17,770 bases of DNA from Prevotellaceae bacterium UBA2718 (GTDB lineage Bacteria; Bacteroidota; Bacteroidia; Bacteroidales; Bacteroidaceae), in NCBI GenBank assembly GCA_002353975.1, contig DEKQ01000071.1, positions 24,505 through 42,274 of the forward strand, read 5' to 3'. This document shows, piece by piece, positions 5,913 through 14,700 of this stretch; the stretch's first letter is position 1; each line of letters opens with the position of its first letter. The translations under genes were made by a program, and so were the position numbers. The notes beneath the pieces are model-generated. The model did no database searches. It was not told the origin of the DNA and saw only the letters and a list, made by a program, of their open reading frames with translations.

Positions 5913-8249
5913 TTACATCTTGACAACCACTTCCATATCGCCCTCGCCTGCATCGAAGGTAAGTAAGCGCAACTTCTCGTCGTACTTCCATCCATCGACA
6001 AACTTGCCGGCTACAGTAACGAGTTTAGGCTTCTTGTCAAGGTAAACACTTACGCTGTAGTAGTGCGAAACAGGCTTGTAGTCGCCCTTAGGAGTCGTGA
6101 TGTTGAGTATCCACTCGTTCTGTGCCAGTCGGCTCTCCATCTTGGTGACGGCATAAACTCCCTTCTGATAATCGAGCGATTTACCGTCGTCCTCATACAT
6201 TTCGTACACCGAATGCTCGGAAGGATAGATGAGCAGCGAGATGTTGGTGTTGGGGCGCTCGTCCACGTACTGCATGGCTTCCTGACGGGGAATGATGGCT
6301 CCACGGCGCAGGAAGATAGGCATGATCTCGATAGGTGTGAGGAACGACTTGTACTGGCGTCCGCTGATGCGCTCACCTGTCCAGAAGTCGAGCCAGTCAC
6401 CACCGGGGAAGTAAACAGGACGCGAGAGTGCATTCTTCACCGTTACAGGACACACCATCATGTCGCGGCCAAACATATACTGGTCTGAAATCTGATAGGT
6501 ATTGACATCCTGCAGATGATCGTAGAACAAAGGTGTCATCAGCGGACGGCTGGTCTTGTACATATCCCAGGCGCTGGTGTAGATGTAAGGCAGGAGCGCA
6601 TAACGCAGCGAGTCGTACTGGATGAATATTTTCTGTGCTTCCTCGCCATAAGTCCATGGCGCATGATAACGAGGATGATCCATACCGAAGAGGATGGACA
6701 CAGGCGAGAACATTCCCATCTGCACCCAGCGCAGATAGAGGTCGGTGTCGTAGGCTGAATACTGCTCGAATCCACCCATACAGTGGCTCCAATAGCCGAC
6801 ACCAGAGAGTCCTATATTAATACCGCCGCGGATGATAGGTTCAAACCACTGCCACTCCGAGCCCCAGTCGCCAGCCCAGATGAAAGGATAGCGCTGAATA
6901 CCTGCATAGCCCTCGCGTGTGTGGTCGAAGCCACGCTGTCCGTTGAGCTTGGCAAAGTTCTCATAAGGTGCCTTGGCATAGGCTATAGGGAAGAGGTTGT
7001 GGGCAGCCTTCTGCTCGATGTTTGGATTGTTGTAGTTCAGAGCGCTTCCCACATCAGTCTTGAAGAACTTGGCTCCCAGGTCGGTCACTTTCTTGGCTGC
7101 ATTCTTCCACCACCAGTCCACAGCCTTGTCGTCGAAGAAGTTGATGATGGCGTTGGTTCCACCGTCCTGAATGGTGAGTCCCTTCTTCTGTGCTGTGGTG
7201 AGCAGATTGTTGCGCTTGCCGTTGTCGACCAGCGAACGAATGTGCAGACCAAACATTGCCACATGATTCTTATAGGCATGGTCGATCATGCCCTTTGGGT
7301 CTTTAAACTGATCCTGGAACTCGAAGGTACAGCCTCCGTTGCCCAACTTGGCAAAGAGGCGCCAGGTAGAGTCGAGCCACATCATGTCGAACGGAATCTT
7401 TTCCTGACGCAGGCGGTCGATGAGATTGACCACATACGTATCGTTGGCCTTGCTCTCATGATGCCATGTTCCACCGCTGTACGAGCCGATGTGCAGACCA
7501 TAGGCTGCACGTGGCATAAGAGGCGCCACGCCCGTGAGCTGCTGATAGCTGTGAATCAGAGTTTCCAACTGCTCGCCATAGATGAAATAATAGTCATTGT
7601 CGCCACCAGGTGCCGAGAAACTGTACTTGTCATTGTTGGTCCATCCCATGTCCCAGTCGTTGGGCACAGCAGTATGGAAGAACACGGCGTACCCCTTGTT
7701 GCTGAGCATCAAAGGCACAGGACAGTAGTTGGCTCTCAGAATGTCCTTGCCGCCTACCGCAGGCTTTGAGCCCCGTCCCAGTTCCACATTGAGGTGAACA
7801 CGCTGTCCACGCTGGTCGATGCGGTCCATGCGCTCACCGAAGCCGAAGAAGTGCTCGTCGGGATTCATCTTCACCTCATTATATATGCTGTCCTTGCAGC
7901 CCGATGTCAACTCCTCGTAGAGCACCTTACCCGAAGCATCAGCCACCTGTATGCGCCAGGGAGCTTCCTGAATGCTTACCTGCAGCTTACTGGTCTTTAT
8001 CTGTTTGCCGTCCACGCTGAAATTCACCTGTGGGAAGTTGTAGTTGACCACCATCCACTTCTCATTATCAGGCATCTGCTGTACAGGCACCTTAGTTACA
8101 CGGAACATGCTTTCCGAACACATCTCGATGCGCATGTTGCCTTGTGACGATGTGTAGAGTACGCTGTTTCCTTTCACTTGCTGTGCATGAGCCGCTGTAG
8201 CAAAGGCGCACAGCGACAGGAATGTGAGTTTTAGCTTTAAGTTTTTCAT
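5913..8249 (-). CDS. Secreted GH31 alpha-glycosidase (alpha-xylosidase / alpha-glucosidase type)
   Basis: 778 aa with a signal peptide (1-22, ending AHA). An N-terminal galactose-mutarotase-like beta-sandwich (about 25-240) is followed by the (beta/alpha)8 barrel (about 245-590) and C-terminal beta-domains including a DUF5110-like segment (MYEDDGKSLDYQKG). The nucleophile is D399 in FFKTDVGS and the acid/base is probably D461 in WAGDWGS; WLDSTW (291-296) supplies the -1 subsite Asp. KTD is typical of alpha-xylosidase-like GH31 enzymes. Oddly, the segment that usually reads SHDIGGF reads SHCMGGF (488-494), losing the conserved Asp. It would release a terminal alpha-linked xylose, glucose or galactose from imported oligosaccharides in the periplasm. 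It begins 2 nt after the GH105 stop, so the two are translationally linked. Substrate is not determined from sequence. Confidence 0.92.
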   Translation of the reverse strand: MKNLKLKLTFLSLCAFATAAHAQQVKGNSVLYTSSQGNMRIEMCSESMFRVTKVPVQQMPDNEKWMVVNYNFPQVNFSVDGKQIKTSKLQVSIQEAPWRIQVADASGKVLYEELTSGCKDSIYNEVKMNPDEHFFGFGERMDRIDQRGQRVHLNVELGRGSKPAVGGKDILRANYCPVPLMLSNKGYAVFFHTAVPNDWDMGWTNNDKYSFSAPGGDNDYYFIYGEQLETLIHSYQQLTGVAPLMPRAAYGLHIGSYSGGTWHHESKANDTYVVNLIDRLRQEKIPFDMMWLDSTWRLFAKLGNGGCTFEFQDQFKDPKGMIDHAYKNHVAMFGLHIRSLVDNGKRNNLLTTAQKKGLTIQDGGTNAIINFFDDKAVDWWWKNAAKKVTDLGAKFFKTDVGSALNYNNPNIEQKAAHNLFPIAYAKAPYENFAKLNGQRGFDHTREGYAGIQRYPFIWAGDWGSEWQWFEPIIRGGINIGLSGVGYWSHCMGGFEQYSAYDTDLYLRWVQMGMFSPVSILFGMDHPRYHAPWTYGEEAQKIFIQYDSLRYALLPYIYTSAWDMYKTSRPLMTPLFYDHLQDVNTYQISDQYMFGRDMMVCPVTVKNALSRPVYFPGGDWLDFWTGERISGRQYKSFLTPIEIMPIFLRRGAIIPRQEAMQYVDERPNTNISLLIYPSEHSVYEMYEDDGKSLDYQKGVYAVTKMESRLAQNEWILNITTPKGDYKPVSHYYSVSVYLDKKPKLVTVAGKFVDGWKYDEKLRLLTFDAGEGDMEVVVKM

Positions 8250-8251
8250 AT

Positions 8252-9454
8252 CTATTCTGTTGTTTTTGTTGTTACGTTATTGATTTCTATTCCAGCCTGC
8301 ACCACGGCTCCCAGTCCGTGGGCATCATTGAGCGGAGCCGGTCGGTTGTAATAGAAAGGCAAGTCGCGGCTGATGCCTGTTCCCATGCACACATTCTTCA
8401 CCTGTCCTTCAGGGGTTATCTGACTGCAGACAGCCTTCCATCCCTGCAGCGCCACAGAGGCGAACGAGCTGTCGAGCCAGCCCTTGTTCACACCATGCGC
8501 AATGGCTGCGACAAACATGGCTGTGCAGGAAGTTTCGGGATAAGAGTCAGGCTTGTCGAGCAACTGGTGCCACATGCCCTGTGCGTCCTGATAGGCGATG
8601 ATGTTTTCCACTCTTTTTCGGAACAGCTGCAGCAATCTGTCTCGCAGAGGATGCTCTTCGGGCAATCTGTCGAGCACGAGAGCCTGTGCCAGAAACGCCC
8701 ATCCGTTGGCTCTTCCCCAGTGGGCGGTGCCGTGGGCATGGGTCGTGTCATAATAGAAACAATGCCAATAGAGGTGCTTGTCGTTGTCGAAGAGCAGACT
8801 GTCGAAGAGCAAAACCTGTTCTGCCGCTCTCTGCAACAAGTCGGACGATGCACCCTTGCGACTTCCCTGATGAGCCAGGAAAGAAGTACACATATACAGG
8901 TCGTCGAGCCAGAGAGTTCGCTCTCCCACCCTTCCCCGGCAGTAAATGCCTGTTTCGGGAATACGCCCCTGCTGAGTAAGAATGTAATGGCTTATCTTGT
9001 CGAGATAATTCTCGTAACGTTGGTCTTTGTATCGTCGTGCCAGTTCGGAGAGGGCAGCGCCCATAGCTCCGCAGTCGTCAAGGCTCGACATGGAGAAGAA
9101 TCTGCGCCACGCATTGTCGCGCACGCCCGATTCGTATTCTTTCCTGAGTTGTCGCTGTATTTTTGGTTCGAAATAAAAGTCAAAGTTCTCTTTGACCAAC
9201 TGTTCATACTTCTTTTCACCTGCCGCATCGGCAAGATTGAGCATTGCCACTCCGAGCACACCATTCACGTATCTCCATTCTTGATAATAGCTGTCGATGT
9301 GAGTGTGTCCGTCCTGTGCCTTTGACACGTTGTGGTTGTGATGGCTCAGCAGATAATCAGCCACCCGCTTCGAGACATCGAGCGGAGCATCCTGCGCCAT
9401 AACTCCTGCTGCAAAGGCAAGACTGCAAATAAGAGTAAAGACTGCTTTCTTCAT
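8252..9454 (-). CDS. GH105 unsaturated (rhamno)galacturonyl/glucuronyl hydrolase
   Basis: 400 aa with a signal peptide (1-20, ending VMA|Q). The (alpha/alpha)6 barrel covers the rest. Family markers: LWLDDLYM (181-188), with the catalytic Asp (D184 or D185); HGTAHWGRANGW (241-252), the WGRxNGW motif; and PETSCTAM (306-313). GH88/GH105 enzymes hydrate the 4,5-double bond of the terminal unsaturated uronic acid made by polysaccharide lyases, freeing the next sugar. The length is normal for YteR-like enzymes. It is the first gene of the enzyme operon, 2 nt before GH31. No polysaccharide lyase is in the window, so its substrate must come from an enzyme encoded elsewhere. Rhamnogalacturonan is the usual target, but GlcA-specific members are known in Bacteroidota. 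Confidence 0.92.
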   Translation of the reverse strand: MKKAVFTLICSLAFAAGVMAQDAPLDVSKRVADYLLSHHNHNVSKAQDGHTHIDSYYQEWRYVNGVLGVAMLNLADAAGEKKYEQLVKENFDFYFEPKIQRQLRKEYESGVRDNAWRRFFSMSSLDDCGAMGAALSELARRYKDQRYENYLDKISHYILTQQGRIPETGIYCRGRVGERTLWLDDLYMCTSFLAHQGSRKGASSDLLQRAAEQVLLFDSLLFDNDKHLYWHCFYYDTTHAHGTAHWGRANGWAFLAQALVLDRLPEEHPLRDRLLQLFRKRVENIIAYQDAQGMWHQLLDKPDSYPETSCTAMFVAAIAHGVNKGWLDSSFASVALQGWKAVCSQITPEGQVKNVCMGTGISRDLPFYYNRPAPLNDAHGLGAVVQAGIEINNVTTKTTE

Positions 9455-9497
9455 GAGGTTTCCCGGTTTTTAACTGGTTTGAAAAATATTGAGAATA

Positions 9498-9567
9498 TTG
9501 TTGCTGGAACAATTATTGATGTGGGAAATATTGCTGTTGGAACAAAATTGTTGTCCCTGGAACAATT
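9498..9567 (-). repeat. Three TTGTTCCA boxes, two in small hairpins, in the GH105 leader
   Basis: On the plus strand TGGAACAA occurs at 9505, 9538 and 9558. The outer two lie in short stem-loops: ATTGTT (9498-9503) with AACAAT (9508-9513), and AATTGTT (9546-9552) with AACAATT (9561-9567). All are between the predicted -7 box (9571-9579) and the GH105 start, so they would be in the 5' untranslated RNA. They may be protein- or RNA-binding elements, or repeat debris. Confidence 0.4.
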
Positions 9568-9570
9568 CCT

Positions 9571-9579
9571 GCGAAAGTA
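9571..9579 (-). promoter_or_regulatory. Promoter-like -7 box for the GH105-GH31-esterase operon
   Basis: On the minus strand the sequence is TACTTTCGC, one base off TAnnTTTG and a common Bacteroidota variant. It lies 10 nt downstream of the putative terminator and about 117 nt before the GH105 ATG. It suggests that the enzyme genes can be transcribed separately from susCD. No strong -33 element was seen, and none of the GGTAAAAACGT boxes found before susC occurs here. Confidence 0.45.
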
Positions 9580-9588
9580 GATTTTAAG

Positions 9589-9624
9589 AAAAAAGCCTCT
9601 CCACTTCTCACGAGGCAGAGAGGC
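9589..9624 (-). terminator. Rho-independent terminator between susD and GH105
   Basis: On the minus strand GCCTCTC (9624-9618) pairs with GAGAGGC (9601-9595) across a 16-nt loop and is followed at once by six T residues (9594-9589), then CTT. It lies 232 nt after the susD stop, so it would end or attenuate the susCD transcript before the enzyme genes. An alternative shorter pairing uses a second GAGGC at 9612-9616, so two exclusive folds are possible. Confidence 0.65.
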
Positions 9625-9789
9625 CTGCGTTTTGTTTTAATATATAACTAAAAACCTACCGTTAATTCATTATTTGAATTCAAGTTTCGCAAGCGAGGAA
9701 ATTGATAGAAGCTAAAGCTGTTATCACTCCCGTCGGTCGTTCGGAAAGTTAAGAAATAATAGTCTTATAGTTTAAACTTAGGACATTTG
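9625..9789. other. Intergenic sequence after susD, with a copy of a regulator-promoter 15-mer
   Basis: No gene is seen. The 15-mer at 9750-9764 is identical to 17601-17615, which overlaps the -7 box of the regulator gene. Here too it is followed on the minus strand by a -7-like TAACTTTC (9751-9744). Its position downstream of susD and upstream of the terminator makes a separate transcript possible, but no reading frame supports a protein. Confidence 0.35.
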
Positions 9790-9790
9790 T

Positions 9791-9834
9791 CCCTTAACTT
9801 CCCTCTAACGTCACTAACTTCCCTTAACTTCCCC
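9791..9834. repeat. 10-bp tandem repeat after susD, four units
   Basis: Four contiguous 10-bp units: CCCTTAACTT at 9791 and again at 9821, with two variants between them, plus a partial CCCC. On the minus strand this is an AAGTTAAGGG array beginning 22 nt after the susD stop. A period of 10 bp would place each copy on the same helix face. Confidence 0.65.
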
Positions 9835-9855
9835 ACATGCAAAAGTTCAGTTATT

Positions 9856-11682
9856 TTAATATCCGTAGTTGTTGATCAATGCGTTGTTCGACGCGTTGAT
9901 GTCTGAGTCGAATATAGGCCAGTACTGACGGGAGTCTGGATCGTTGGCAAAATAGTTGGCCAGCATGTTGTCCTTCACTGTGGCAGACACGAAGTCGTAG
10001 TCGAGTTGTGTCCAGCCTTCGCCAGCAGGAGCTGCTGTCTCACCCTTAGCCAAGCCATAGTACTCCAACTTGCCAGCAGCATTGGTGCGTGTGTAAACCA
10101 CTGTAGGCACGTCAGCATACTTGCCTGTGCGGTCGCGCAGCGCTCTCATGTCGGTCACGGTCTGTCTTACGGCTGTTCCGAGCAAGTTCCAGCGAATGAG
10201 GTCCTGCTTACGCAGCATCTCGCCAGGGAATTCGAGAAGGCGCTCCTTCTGGATGGCCTTCAGCATGTCGGCCTTCGAGCTGATGGCGTTGACATAAGCC
10301 TCTACGTTTGCTGGGCGGTCGGCTACGGCAAAGGCGCGGTTACGAACCTCCTTGAGGTAAGGCTTGGCTGCATCAGGACCTTCCAGCTCGTTGGCAATCT
10401 CTGCTGCCATCAACAGGATGTCGGCGTAGCGGAGCACGGGCAGATTCACACCATCGTCGTTGGAAGTCACCTGGCGTGTCATGCGCTCATAGTCGTACTT
10501 GCCGAAGTTGAAGCTTGGTGCAGAGGCATCGTTGTCACCCAACTTGGCCATTGTGTAGCCGTTGTCGTACTTGTAAGGCACGCAGTTCACGTCGCGGCGC
10601 TGGTCAGCATTGTCGTACTCATAGTAGAGTGTAGGAGCAGGAATGTTCTGTCCGCCATAGTTGGTCTTGGTCAAGTGTGGGCTCTTCGACTTGTGGTAAA
10701 CACCAAAGTGATAGAAGAATCGTCCACGTCCGTCGTTGAATGGAATCTCGAAGATAGACTCTTTGTGTGAGCCTTCGATGGTGATGACGTCAGTAGCGAG
10801 GTCGTTCCAGAACTGCTCGTAAGTGGCGTCGAGTGCGAGTCCACTCTCTCTGATGACGAGTTTCAGGTCGTCGTAAGCCTCCTGCAGCAGGGCTGTGCCG
10901 GTAAGCTCAGGATCGTTGCTGCGGCGCACCTCATAAGTAGTAGGATTGTCGAGCGATGTAGGACGCTGGCTGTAACCCTCGGCCATGAGGATGAGACGTG
11001 CACGCAGACCCAAGGCAAAAGCCTTGTTCACTCGCTCTGTCGTCTTGGTGCGCTCAGCCTTTCCTGGCCATGGCAGATAGCCTGCAGCCTCTTTCAGGTC
11101 GGCAATAATCTGCTTGTAGATGACGTCGCGGTCTGACTTGGGAAGGTAGATGGTGCTCTGTTTCACCGATGTGAATCGGGCAGGCACGTCGCCCCAGGCA
11201 CGAATGAGGTCATAGTAGTACTGCGCACGCAGGGTGAGCGACTCGCCTAAGAGATAAGCCATGTCGGCATTGCTCTCAGGATTGCCATAGGCACGTATTC
11301 CCTCGATGCAGCAGTTGGCAGCCTCAATGCCGTTGAAGAAGCCTGTGAAGGCGTTAGGGTCTTTTCCAGAAGCCATCCAGTTGTTGGCAGAGAAGGCGCT
11401 GTAAGTGCAGAGCGAGGTCTTGTTGTCCGACGAAGGCTGCGCCATGTCGAAGTAGCACTCGGCATCGGTATTCATACCATAGTAAGGCATGTAGCGCGCA
11501 CGGTGAGAATTGGTGGCGGCAAACCAGCTGTAGATGCTGATGACCGTATTCTCGGCAAGCGGGGTGTTAGAGAACACCACCTTGTCGTTGTATTGTGACT
11601 CGCTTTCTACGTCTAAATAGTCGTTGCACGACATGAGTGTAGCGCCAGCCAACAGGGCTGTAAATACATATTTTATTTTCAT
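9856..11682 (-). CDS. susD: SusD/RagB-family outer-membrane glycan-binding lipoprotein
   Basis: 608 aa. A lipoprotein signal peptide ends in the lipobox LMSC, with the acylated Cys at 19, followed by NDYLD, the usual SusD opening. The N-terminal helical (TPR-like) region and the C-terminal RagB/SusD domain, with MRN-type repeats replaced by RNRAFAVADRP and ending SNNALINNYGY, fit the family; length is slightly above the ~550 norm. SusD caps the SusC channel at the cell surface and hands over oligosaccharides. It starts 25 nt after the susC stop, with AAGGAAA upstream of the ATG. It is therefore the second gene of a susCD operon. The ligand cannot be read from the sequence. Confidence 0.95.
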   Translation of the reverse strand: MKIKYVFTALLAGATLMSCNDYLDVESESQYNDKVVFSNTPLAENTVISIYSWFAATNSHRARYMPYYGMNTDAECYFDMAQPSSDNKTSLCTYSAFSANNWMASGKDPNAFTGFFNGIEAANCCIEGIRAYGNPESNADMAYLLGESLTLRAQYYYDLIRAWGDVPARFTSVKQSTIYLPKSDRDVIYKQIIADLKEAAGYLPWPGKAERTKTTERVNKAFALGLRARLILMAEGYSQRPTSLDNPTTYEVRRSNDPELTGTALLQEAYDDLKLVIRESGLALDATYEQFWNDLATDVITIEGSHKESIFEIPFNDGRGRFFYHFGVYHKSKSPHLTKTNYGGQNIPAPTLYYEYDNADQRRDVNCVPYKYDNGYTMAKLGDNDASAPSFNFGKYDYERMTRQVTSNDDGVNLPVLRYADILLMAAEIANELEGPDAAKPYLKEVRNRAFAVADRPANVEAYVNAISSKADMLKAIQKERLLEFPGEMLRKQDLIRWNLLGTAVRQTVTDMRALRDRTGKYADVPTVVYTRTNAAGKLEYYGLAKGETAAPAGEGWTQLDYDFVSATVKDNMLANYFANDPDSRQYWPIFDSDINASNNALINNYGY

Positions 11683-11707
11683 AACGATGTTTCCTTTAAG
11701 TGTTTTT

Positions 11708-14700
11708 TTAGAATGTAAGATTAAGACCGAAGATGAACTGGCGGCTTCTTGGATAAGCCGAGTAGTCTACGCCTGGACAAACCAGCACGTTGCGGCAGCA
11801 GTCCACCTCTGGATCCATACCACTGTAACCGGTGATACAGAAAAGATTTGAAGCGGTAAAGTATAGACGCAGGTTCTGAACATAGATTTTCTGCATCCAT
11901 GTCTTAGGCAGTGTGTAGCCCAAGGTAAGTGTAGAGAGGCGGAGGAATGATCCGTCCTCGATAGCCCAGTCGGTGAGCACAGCCTTTGTTGTGTAAGGCG
12001 ACCACATAGTGGTGTTCTTGTTCATCTCGGCGAGCTTGGCTGCATCGTTGATGAAGTTGCCGTTCTCGTCTACGTTGGTCCAGCGCTTGCCGCTTGCCAT
12101 CGTGGTGTTGAGGTTGCGCCAGATACCGCCACGTGTAGAGGTCTGGTCTATCTTGTCAGCATTGTAAACATCGTTGCCGATGCTGTAAGAGAAGTCGGCA
12201 TTGAAGTCGAATCCGTAGGCACGTGCACCGATAGAGAATCCACCTATAGCCCATGCGTTGGCGTCGCCGATCTCGAACTTGTCGTCATCGTTGATGGTTC
12301 CTGAACCGTCCTTGTCGAGGAGTTTCATGGTACCAGGGCGTACTGTGCCCACAATACCGCTGGCATCAGCCACACCTTCCTTCAACTTCCACTGTCCTGC
12401 GGCAGCATCGTAGCCCTCGAAGTCGTCCACCTCGTAGCGTCCTGTTCCTGCCAGCTTGTAACCGACGATGGTTCCTACAGGCTTTCCTGGCTTCACTAAG
12501 TAGTCGGAGCCAATTTCTGTACTTGCCCAGTAAGAAGGCTTAGAGTATGAGTCCATGCTTCCGAGGCTCACTACCTCATTGGTGTTATGACCGAGTGTGA
12601 ACGAGAAGTTCAGACCGTAGTTCTTGGTGTTGATGGCATCGTAGTTCAATGTCAACTCGAAACCAGAGTTCTTGGTCTCGCCCACGTTCTGGTACTGTGT
12701 GTTGTAGCCGCTACCTGTGATCTGCATCTCCATGAGCAGGTCTTTCACGTTGTTCTTGTACACCTCGAACGAACCGTTGAGCTTGTTGTTGAAGAAACCG
12801 AAGTCAATACCCAGGTTGAGCGAGTGTGTTGTTTCCCACTTCAGGTCGGGGTTGCTCATTGCGTTGCCCGTAGTGAGCCATGAGTTCTGCAGGTGCAGCC
12901 AAGAGCTCTCCTTGATAGAATAGGTACGGCTGGTCTGTCCAGAAGGAATGTTGTTGTTACCCGACACACCGTAGCTCAAGCGCAACTTCAGGTTGCTCAG
13001 CCAGTCTTGTGTCGACTTCATCCAAGGCTCCTCGATAATGCGCCATCCGGCTGCCACTGATGGGAAGTAGCCCCAGCGGTTGTCCTTAGAGAACTTGCTT
13101 GAACCATCGGCACGCAGAGTGGCGGTAAGCAGATAGCGGTCCAAGAAACTGTAGTTGGCACGTCCGAAGAACGACACCATCTTGTCGTCGGGATAGTAGA
13201 ACTCGTTGGCACGTGTAGGAGTGCCCTGTGCAGAGAGGTGGAAAGCCATGTCGGCATCGTAGAATGAAGGGAATCCCTCTATGCGTGTCGTTGCCAGTGT
13301 CTCACGGCTTACGATGCTCTCCTGTCCCACCATGAGGTTCAGGCTGTGAGCCTTGGGCAGAATCTTAGAGAAGTCGTACTGCAGAGTGTTGGAGTTGCGC
13401 ACGGTGCGGCGGTTCACCTGGGTACGTGTAGTAAGCGGCATGTTCTTGTATTCTGCCAGGGTGTTGTTCTGCGACTCATAGGTAGTAGAGCCGGAGAAGT
13501 AACGGAAGTCGTTGTTGTAGATGTCGAGACCTACGTCTGTGCGGAAAGTAAGCTCGGGCAATATCTTCCATGTGAAAGCTCCGTTCATGTTGAAGTTCTC
13601 ACGAACACGTTTCTTGTAGTTGTCGTTGAGGGCTGTGATTGGGTCTTCCAGTCCGTCGTCAATGTTGCTCTCATCGAAGAGAAGGCTTCCTGAGCCCGTC
13701 AGAGGCGACTGCACCACAGCATGGCGGATACGGCCGAAAGAGCCTGAAGGCACAGAGTTCTGGTCGCCGGTAGCGTCGCTCTGTCCATCGCCATTCACCT
13801 TGGTGCGTGAGTAACGGGTAGAGAACTCGAGTTTGGTCTTCTTGTTGGGCTCATAGTTGAGTTTGAAGTTCAGGTTGCTGCGATAGAAGTCAGAGGTGAG
13901 CAGGATGGCTTTCTCCTTCATGTAGTTGTATCCTGCTGTGAAGCGCAACTTCTCCGAACCTCCCGAGATGTTGACATTATGGCTGAACACGTTGCCGGTG
14001 CGTCCGTACACCTCGTCCTGCCAGTCTGTAGTCTTCATCGAGTTCATAATGTTGGGTATGTTGTCCCATCCGCCGAGTACCTGCTGGTACTTACCGGCAT
14101 TGGCACCAGTAGAGAGACTCGACAATTCGTACTGCCACTTCAGATAGTCTTCCACTCCCAGCACGTCTACCTTGTCCTCAGCCTTCTTGAAGCCCACATA
14201 GGCATTGTAGTTCACAGTCACCTTACCAGCCTTACCACTCTTGGTGGTTACAAGCACGATACCGTTGGAACCACGGCTACCATAGATGGCGGTAGAGGAA
14301 GCATCCTTCAGCACGTCGATGCTCTCGATGTCGCTGGTAGGAATATCGGAGATGCTGCTGACGGGGAAACCGTCTACTATATAAAGAGGTGTGTTGTCGC
14401 GGGTGATAGAACCACCACCACGCACGCGGATGATGACCTCGGCGTCGGGGTTGCCCTCAGGCATGGTGACGCGCACACCAGCCAGCTTACCCTGCATGGC
14501 CTCAACAGGCGAAGCCACAGGCACCGACACGAGTTCTGTGTTGCCTACCGAAGAAACCGAACCCGTCACGTCCTTGCGCTTTACGGTTCCGTATCCGATA
14601 GCCACCACTTCGTTAAGCATGTTGGAATCTTCCTTCAACTGGACAGTCATCTTGCCTTCCTTGGCAATGATCACTTCCTTCTTGTAACCCACATAAGTGA

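Noticed and set aside
6783..7769. Plus-strand frame of 328 codons opposite GH31
   Set aside because: Antisense to the catalytic barrel of GH31; Val/His-rich translation with no motif or promoter.
8318..9325. Plus-strand frame of 335 codons opposite GH105
   Set aside because: Antisense shadow; the GH105 frame has clear family motifs throughout.
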